Below are positions 27,601 through 36,600 of a stretch of DNA of 64,000 bases, in pieces (position 1 is the first letter of the stretch; each line of letters begins with the position of its first letter). Below the pieces are notes generated by a model, which ran no database searches, was not told the origin of the DNA, and worked only from the letters and a program-made list of their open reading frames with translations. The translations under genes were made by a program, and so were the position numbers. The DNA is from Myxocyprinus asiaticus. Its lineage: Eukaryota > Chordata > Actinopteri > Cypriniformes > Catostomidae. Location: positions 25,512,656 through 25,576,655 of the forward strand of contig NC_059348.1 in the NCBI RefSeq assembly GCF_019703515.2, in the 5' to 3' direction.

Positions 27601-30600
27601 ATAAACATAATTTTTTCCCCCATTATTTCCTCTTTCACAAATATTCTGTTATATTCCTAACAAAAAGCACAATATTTTACCCTTTTTTTACCCCAGACAT
27701 GGTCTGTGACAATTCCATGTTTCTGACAGGTGTCATAGTAAAACCATGGTATTTTTTTAAAGTATCTTGGAGTACTATGACAGTATTCATATTTCTATCA
27801 CTGAAAATGATGTGACTGCTCCCATTATAATTAATCAATCTGTCTACACTGCAGGTGTGCCATGTGATAACGGAAATGGGGTAGCAATCGAGTATTAATC
27901 TGTTGATGAACTTACAACACAATACATAGAGTGGGCATTTTAACCGATCTGTCTTGGTCTGCATTTATTGTTCTGCATTGGTGTGTCTGCGTCGTTCTGT
28001 GAGTACACAGCCAAAATGCCTACTCTATGTTTCATAAATAAACAAAAGCAATGCAAGCAATGTAATTTCTGGATTCAAAAGTATTTATTAAATTATTGTA
28101 GCATCAAAAATGAGTTCAAAGTATGTAAACATGTTTAGTTACATATTATTTATTATTCATGTTGCCTGCATTGCAGGCAGAAAATAAATGAGGAAATTAC
28201 TGTATGCTTGCTCTTGAGTCGCTTAAATAATAATACATAAACATGTTTTGGCACACTTTTGATGTTCTGTGCTGAAAAATAAATAATCAAAATAATTAAT
28301 AACTACTCGCCTCTGGTGGGCCTGGGGAGCTCAGCGAGTGAAGACATTGAGTACCACCACTGGAGTTCGCGAGTTGGAATCCAGGGCGGGCTGAGTGACT
28401 CCAGCCAGGTCCTCTAAGCAACCAAATTGGCCCGGTTGCTAGGGAGGGTAGAGTCACATGGGGTAACCTCCTCGTGGTCGCTATAATGTGGTTCGCTCTC
28501 GGTGGGGTGTGTGGTGAGTTGTGCGTGACATCAACACATTCTTTTAGGCGTGGATGCCGCAGAGAATAGCGTGAAGCCTCCACATGTGCTATGTCTCCAC
28601 GGTAATGCGCTCAACAAGCCACGTGATAATATGCGCGGATTGACATCTCAGATGCAGAGACAACTGAGATTCGTTATCCAACACCCGGATTGAGGCGAGT
28701 CACTACGCCACCACAAAGACTTAGAGTGCATTGGAAATTGGGCATTCTAAATTGGGGAGAAAAAGGGGAGAAAATAAAAAATAAATAAAATAAAACTACT
28801 TGCCTCCATAACACAAAATTGGTATCATATTAAAAACTTTTCAATGCATACAGGCAATATAACCAAATCTTACCAGGTGCTTTTTAATTTGCTGACAAAT
28901 TAGAAGTGTTCCATTTCCATAACTTATGAAATATGATTATTTACTCTATACAAACTGTCAAACATATGGTCAAATCACATTCTTTCACTCACATATTAAA
29001 TTAATATCAAGTAATGGCCTGGAGAAAAAAAGCTTTTTGAGTATATTTGCTGCATGAAACACAAACAGAATAAAAAAAACAGCTGATGCTCCATGATGCC
29101 ACTTCGATGCTCCAGGGCAAATTCAAAATGACATTTTTGTTCCCTCAAAGGGCACTGCTGCGGGAGGGGATGCCACTCGAAAGCTCGTTCTGAACGAAAG
29201 TGAGAAAATGAATGGGCCCTTCCACAAGATGAAGGGCATATTTATACAGTAATTCCATGTTCTCTTCAGAGTACACACTTCAAGAGCTCTGCACTTTGGA
29301 GTGAGTAGGGCATAGTGAGGATAATTTGTGATTAGAATCCTCCCCCGATCTGCTGTAGCATGCGCTGTTAAAGGCACCTCCACTTAATTTTCTTTAATAC
29401 GCCTGCGATTTACAAAGAAACCTCATAAGAACACATTATTAATGTTATTGTGAGATTATTATGATATTTTAATTTTGTTTTAACTATTTTAATTTAATTA
29501 TTTAAATTTCTCATTTTTTTCTGGATGACCAGAAGGGCACATTTAGATTTGTGAATGAAAGGGGCAGGGGCTCGTGCCCCTGCTGCCCCCGTTCTGAGCA
29601 CGTCACAATAACCCAACATACTGTGTGTATGGCAGACCAAAGACAAGTCAAGCTTTTTTTTAAACAGTCTTTCACAGTGTTGGGTAGATTACTTCTAACA
29701 TTTAATGCATTACTGCTTAAAAATTATACAACAAAAATGTTAATCAGTAATGTAATCTTTTAGATTACACTTATAAATGAATCTAATCTGACTACTTTGG
29801 ATTACTTATTCCATGTTTTGATTAATCTAATCATTCATTTAAAATGTATTAAGTACCAATTAACCCTCCTTTCATTAAACATTTGTAAACATAAAATCAA
29901 ACAGCAAGTCAAATTTAAAATACTCAATGAGAAGTATAAATCTTCATGTTGTAGTGTTCCTTTTAACCTATATGTTTGTGTTTTAAGCTTTGGTATCAGA
30001 GCCAGCCATAAAATACAGTTCAGAGAGTGTGGCCCCATACCTTGCCTCTATCCTGGAGGAGCTGATGGGTCCAGTCAGCGCAGGCTTCCAAGCTGTGAGG
30101 TTGCTGTTGGAAGATGAGCTGACCAGAGTCTGCAAGGATTTCCCTCAGGGGGGAGTAACAGAGGATCTTAAGACAGTAAGCGAGTGCAGTACATCTAGGA
30201 ATAAATGCTAGTGCTTTTTTTCTGGTGCAAGTGAATATTTATCTACTGATTTCAAAATTTCCTAGCCAAGACTATTGCACAACGCTTGAGGGAAATAAGG
30301 TCAACTTTTCCTTAGAGTGGAAATACTGAACCACAGAGCTGATGTTTTTAAGATCATGTTGGAATAACGGTCATCTGAACTCATAAACACACTCAGACTC
30401 TCAGTTCCCTTGAGTTCTTATGATTCTTATGACTCATGACTGCCCTTGTACTCTAAGGCTCTGAAGCAGGTGGGCCGTGACCATATGGAGGACTGTTACC
30501 AGCATGTGAGCGTCTTGAAGGAGCAGCTCCAGGAACTACGCAACCGCTTCAAGTTTTCCAACTCAATACAAGTCGTTCAATGCACCCAGAGTCAAATGCA

Positions 30601-33600
30601 GCAGGTGGGCCTCAGTAGGACTGCCACCCGCAGCTCAGAGTAACTCAATGCTCTTTGTTGAGCATTTTTAGACTTGGTGGGGCTTTTAGAGGTGCTATTT
30701 TCATGCTTTAAAACAGCTCATCCCTTATGAAAATTTGTAGTGAACTCATTGTAACCACTAATTGTACCATGGTTTTTACTACAGTAACCATTTTTTAACT
30801 ATGGTATTTGTAGTAAAACCACATTAGCCAGAAAATGTACCATGGATTTACTACAGTAACCATATTTAAACAAAGATATTTGCTGTAAAACCATAATAAT
30901 TATACAGAAAAACAAAACACCATGGTAAAACATATCATGCTGCCAACAAAACATTTTACTGTAGTAACAATATGGTTAATTTATGGCACATGTACCATGG
31001 TTTAAAAATAATTAAAAAATCATGGTTACTGCTGTTTTACTTCAGTTTGGTTAATTTTCATAAGGGTCTGACTCAACTTTAATTGCATAAATAGTCAATT
31101 CTTGTAGTGTTACATAAAATTACTCTTTGAACTATATTACTAAAGGTTTTTTCAGGTAATGGAAATTACTCCTGGAAATACAAGGTTGCTGTTTCATTCT
31201 ATGCGCCACCAAAAATTAAGTAAAAATGAAGAGCTTTGTCTCATAAACTGTCATAAACATTGGTTCCCTCTATAGGTCAACATGTAGATCTTAACAAGAG
31301 AATTTGTATGAACGGCAGCATGCTTGTTTGTTCCTTTTCTGCATGTTTTAGCTGATGGAGAATGCAGTGTACACTTTTGAGATGCTACTTCAGTCTACCT
31401 TAAAGGATAAACCTGATAAACAGGCCTCAGTCATGGAGAAAGCCAAGCTACGCGTCCTCAAGGTCGGCTTTGCCTGCATGTACAAAGTGTATACTTGAGC
31501 AATACAGCAGGATGTAATCTTGACAATAGAAAAAATCTAATAAATGTCACATAAGCATAATGGTAACTTTCCCTTTAGCAATTTGACTATGACAGCAGCA
31601 CAGTGAGAAAGAAGATATTCCAGGAGGCCCTAGTGGACATCACATTGCCTGCCATCAGGAGAAACCTGGCCCCTGGCTGCAAAACTGTACGCACCACTCA
31701 TCTGTTAGAGATTGATTGTTTAGTAGATGGGGGAGTTTTGTGAATCATGCCTTGAAAAATGTATATGTTTCCCGGGTTCAATACAAGTTAAGCTCAATCG
31801 ACAGAAATCGTGGTTACAGTAAGGCATTTGAAATGGAAGTGAATGGGTTAAGTGCAGTTTCAAAAGTATAGCCACAAGATATAGGGTACAACGGGGCTAA
31901 AGGCACCCCTTAAGAAAAAATTATTTGATTTGATTATTGATGGAGCAACATCATTTGTGTGAAAATATAGAAGAATAATAGAAGGTTGTTTTGAGTAAAA
32001 TTCAGTAAATAAAGGTGGTGAGGGAGCCTTTTACCCCACACTTGGGGTAAAAGTCTCCCTCACTTGGGGTAAAAGTCCCCTAGGGGGTTTAAAGTGATAT
32101 CATGTAGATACCAGGGCAATAGTTACAGTTGAAGTCAGAAGTTTACATACACCTTAGCCAAATACATTTCAACTCAGTTTTTCACAATTCCTGACATCAT
32201 AGAAAACATTCCCTGTCTTAGGTCAGTTAGGATCACTACTTTATTTTAAGAATGTGAAATATCAGAATAATAGTAGAGAGAATTATTTATTTCAGCTTTT
32301 ATTTCTTTCATCACATTCCCAGTGGGTCAGAAGTTTACAAACACTTTGTTAGTATTTGGTAGCATTGCCTTTAAATTGTTTAACTTGGGTCAAACGTTTT
32401 GGGTAGCCTTCCACAAGCTTCTCACAATAAGTTGCTGGAATTTTGGCCCATTCCTCCAGACAGAACTGGTGTAACTGAGTCAGGTTTGTAGACCTCCTTG
32501 CTCACACACATTTTTTCACTTCTGCCCACAAATTTTCTATTGGATTGAGGTCAGGGCTTTGTGATGGCCACTCCAATACCTTGAGTTTGTTGTCCTTAAG
32601 CCATTTTGCCAAAACTTTGGAGGTGTGCTTGGGGTCATTGTCCATTTGGAAGACCCATTTGCGACTGAGCTTTGACTTCATGGCTGATGTCTTGATGTTG
32701 CTTCAATATATCCACATAATTTTCCTTCCTCATGATGTATTCTATTTTGTGAAGTGCACCAGTCCCTCCTGCAGCAAAGCACCCCCACAACATGATGCTG
32801 CCACCCCCATGCTTCATGGTTGGGATGGTGTTCTTCGGCTTGTAAGCCTCACCCTTTTTCCTCCAAACATAACGATGGTCATTATGGCCAAGCAGTTCAA
32901 TTTTTGTTTCATTAGACCAGAGGACATTTCTCCAAAAAGTAAGATCTTTGTTCCCATGTGCACTTGCAAACTGTAGTCTGGCTTTTTTATGGCGGTTTTG
33001 GAGCAGTGGCTTCTTCCTTGCTGAGCAGCCTTTCAGGTTATGTCGATATAGGACTCATTTTACTGTGGATATAGATACTTGTCTGCCTGTTTCCTCCAGC
33101 ATCTTCACAAGGTCCTTTGCTGTTGTTCTGGGATTGATTTGCACTTTTCGCACCAAAATACGTTCATCTCTAGGAGACAGAATGTGTCTCCTTCCTAAGC
33201 GGTATGATGGCTGCATGGCCCCATGGTGTTTATACTTGCGTACTATTGTTTGTACAGATGAACTTGGTACCTTCAGGCATTTGGAAATTGCTCCCAAGGA
33301 TGAACCAGACTTGTGGAGGTCCACAATTTTTTTTTCTGAGGTCTTTGCTGATTTCTTTTGATTTTCCCATGATGTCAAGCAAAGGGGCACTGAGTTTGAA
33401 AGTAGGCCTTAAAATACATCCACAGGTACACCTCCAATTCAGTACATATTGTGTCAGAAGCTAATTGGCTAATTGTCTAAAGGCTTGATATCATTTTCTG
33501 GAATTTTCCAAGCTGCTTAAAGGCACAGTTAACTTAGTGTATGTAAACTTCTGTAAACAATTGTTGGAAAAATTACTTGTGTTATGCACAATGTAGATGT

Positions 33601-36600
33601 CTTAAACGACTTGCCAAAACTATAGTTTTCTAATATGAAATCTGTGGAGTGGTTAAAAGATGAGTTTTAATGACTTCAACCTAAGTGTATGTATACTTTT
33701 GACTTCAACTGTATAGGGCACAATTTGCCAACTAATGCAAATAATTTTGAGAGAGCAAGATGCTTTTTTGAGTAACAAATTAAGATGATGCTTACTCAAA
33801 ATAACTAAAAAGTCAACAATTTTCTATTAATTTCAAACACATTTGGCATTTTATAACATCTCAAGTATTCTATAAACAAACTAATCTCTATTATGATTGG
33901 ATGAGTCAATGTGAGCCCACTTTGAACATTTTTCATAACAAATCTATTCCCCCCCACTTAAGAAAACAATGTGTTTAATAAGTGCCTTTAGCCCCTGCCC
34001 CAAATACTATCCTTTCAGTTATTGAAAAATGTTTGACTTAATGACCTTAAACAAAATTCAAAAGAAATGTGTTAATTTCAGGGATTTTCATTAGCTACAT
34101 ACATTTGCAACATTTAAAAACATAATAAAAATGAGATCAAATTGCCTCAAAATCAAACTTTAGACATTACACGCAATGACCTCATGGAACAAGAACATTT
34201 TGCAGTGCATAGTGACAAACAGGTGTTTAGGAAAGTACTTTGGTAGATTTTGTTGTCATTTAGTGTTTTGGGAGAAAATAAAATTATCCCACGGAGCGTT
34301 TAGCCCTGTTGTACCCTAAACATCATGTTTTAAGATGATTTCAGTGTGATACAATTGCTTACTAACCTTATCTGTGTAAAGTTATATAAATTTTACAACT
34401 TCATAGTCATGACGACGTAACGCTGGTAAACACTGTAATCCCGTGACTTTAAAAGTGTAAAAGTGATTTTCTCACACTAAAATCATGCTAATTTGTAAAA
34501 TGTTTACATATTGGGGGCAGTGGTGGCTCAGCAGTTAAGGCTCTGGGTTACTGATCAGAAGGTCAGGGGTTCAAGCCCCAGCACTGCCAAGATGCCACTG
34601 TTGGGCCCTTGAGCAAGGCCCTTGACCCTATCTGCTCCAGGGTCACCATATCATGGCTGACCCTGCACTCTGACCACAGCTTAGCTGGGATATGTGAAAA
34701 AAAAAAAGAATTTTACTGTATATGTGTGAACATATAATGTGTGATAAATAAATACAATTAAAATAATTACTGTGGCTATACATTTGAAACATTGTTTTTT
34801 AACATTTAAGGACTGGCACAATTTACTTCCACTGTAAGTATCTTAATGGTAACCATACTGTACTGTTACTTTTTTTTAAAAATGCTGTCAGGTTGATTAA
34901 TTTATATTATATATATATATATACTTAATAAAACCAGTTAATTTATATGCCATCATACTACTCAAACAGTTATGGCTAGTATTTATTAAATTAGGGATAG
35001 TTTTTCAGAATTGTTGACTGAAAAAATGTTCTCTTTTTGCAGGAGCTTCAGAATTATGAACAGTTCATCTTTGCTGATTACACAAACTTTGTTCAAGTGG
35101 AGAATGTTTATGAGAACATATTACTCAACATTCTGAACAATGAAGTCAACAAAGGTAAACTGTATTAGCTGCTTTACTTGATTGTCTGCAGAACTGAGAG
35201 TTGCTGTTTATGCATTGTAAAAAGTGGTAACCTGCAATTGTTACCTACCTGATCTAACACTTAAAATGTGTTTTGTTGGTGTAACCCAGTGTTATTATAG
35301 TTAACGAAAACTAAAACGAAAACTAACAAATAATTTTTAACTGAAATAAAAACTGAAATTATTGGAAAAATCTGAAACTAAACTAAAATACTTTTTCATA
35401 ACTCCAAAACAAACTAAAATAAAATAAAAATGATTCATTTTAGTTTTAGTTATACTAAGGTGAATATGGGCAAAGTGGGACACTTTTGGAAATGTTACTT
35501 TTCTTGACACTTTGAATTATGATCTAAAAGACACATAACCTAAGATTACACCTTCTACCTCTGTCAAAAGCAAAAATGAAGAAATATTCAATACTGGGAT
35601 GGAGAACCTTTGAAGACCCTCTTTTGACCAAATCCCAGATTTTTTAAGCTGTACTGGTAAAGTGGAACAGAGGAAAAAATATTCTCTAGAAAATATCTAC
35701 ATATATTTGGAATACATTTTTATATTTTCATATACACTTTCACATCATAACATTAAGTTAGCTTATACTTTTTTATAACCTTAACAAGATTTACCTCAAA
35801 TTACCATTGCTTTTCCCAACAGTTGTCATAAAACACATCCCAAAGTAAATAAATTGATAAATCATCAATTTAAAACCTCAAAAAGATAAAGGGTTAGTTG
35901 ACCCTAAAATAAAAATTATCTCATCATTTATTCAACCTCATGCCATCCCAGATGTGTATGACTTTCTTTCTTCTGCTGAACACAAACAAAGATTTTTAGA
36001 AGAATGTTTCAGCTCTGTAGGTCCATACAATGCAAGTGAACAGGGTCCAAAACTCTGATGCTCCAAAAAGCACACAAATGCAGCATAAATGTTATCCATA
36101 AGTGGTTGAATCAACATCTTCTGAAGTGATCTAATCTGTTTTGGGTGAGAACAGACCAAAATGTTAATCTTTTTTCACTGCACATCTTGCAATTGCAGTC
36201 TACAGGACTGATCATGATTTCAAGCTCGATTATTCTTACAAGTAGAGTCCGCAGAGTGCTAGATGGCGCTGGGAAATATAATCAAGCTTGAAATCATGAT
36301 TGCCAAGGATACAGCTGATGTCAAGATTTACAGTAAAAAAGGACTTAAATATTGATCTGTTTCTCACCCACACCTATCATATCACCCTCTGGTTTAAGTC
36401 CTATCTCTCAGGTAGGTCCTTCAAAGTAGCCTGGAGAGGTGAGGTGTCCAAATCACATCAGCTACTTACTGGGGTACTTCAGGGCTCAGTGCTTGGGCCA
36501 CTTCTCTTCCATATATACACAACATCACTGGGACCCATCATTCAAGCACATGGGTTCTCTTACCACTGCTTCACCGATGACTCTCTCACGGCTGTACTTG

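Larger units (their letters stand above)
27317..29987 (+). other. niban1 intron 8
   Basis: Mostly occupied by a hAT-like element (27441-29607) that carries a SINE. A 160-base fragment starting CAGTGTTGGGTAGATTACTT (about 29675-29835) resembles the end of another common fish DNA repeat. Confidence 0.75.
31884..34316. mobile_element. TA-flanked non-autonomous DNA transposon, copy 2, split by a Tc1
   Basis: Ends GGGTACAACGGGGCTAAAG and TTTAGCCCTGTTGTACCC, flanked by TA (31882-31883, 34317-34318). The unoccupied site is visible at 54650-54651 in the sister MITE, which proves the boundaries and the TA duplication. Without the Tc1 it is about 845 bp, close to copy 1 and in reverse orientation to it. 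Confidence 0.9.
31755..34840. mobile_element. Outer palindromic MITE, copy 1 (interrupted)
   Basis: Shares with 53466-56571 the blocks GGGTTCAATACAAGTTAA, GGAAGTGAATGGG, TATAGCCACAAGATATA, AGTGTGATACAATT and CTGTGTAAAGTTATA in the same order. The ends are diverged here, so limits are approximate. Confidence 0.65.
31687..35042 (+). other. niban1 intron 12, nested repeats
   Basis: An outer palindromic MITE (about 31755-34840) is split by the TA-flanked element 31884-34316, which is itself split by a Sleeping Beauty-type Tc1 (32126-33711). A SINE (34513-34765) sits in the MITE's right half. Confidence 0.8.

Noticed and set aside
28304..28400. tRNA gene in intron 8
   Set aside because: Same reasoning: a tRNA-derived SINE head with direct flanking repeats.
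34513..34600. tRNA gene suggested by A-box and B-box-like motifs
   Set aside because: The head continues into a SINE body and A-rich tail, and no complete cloverleaf or acceptor pairing is seen.
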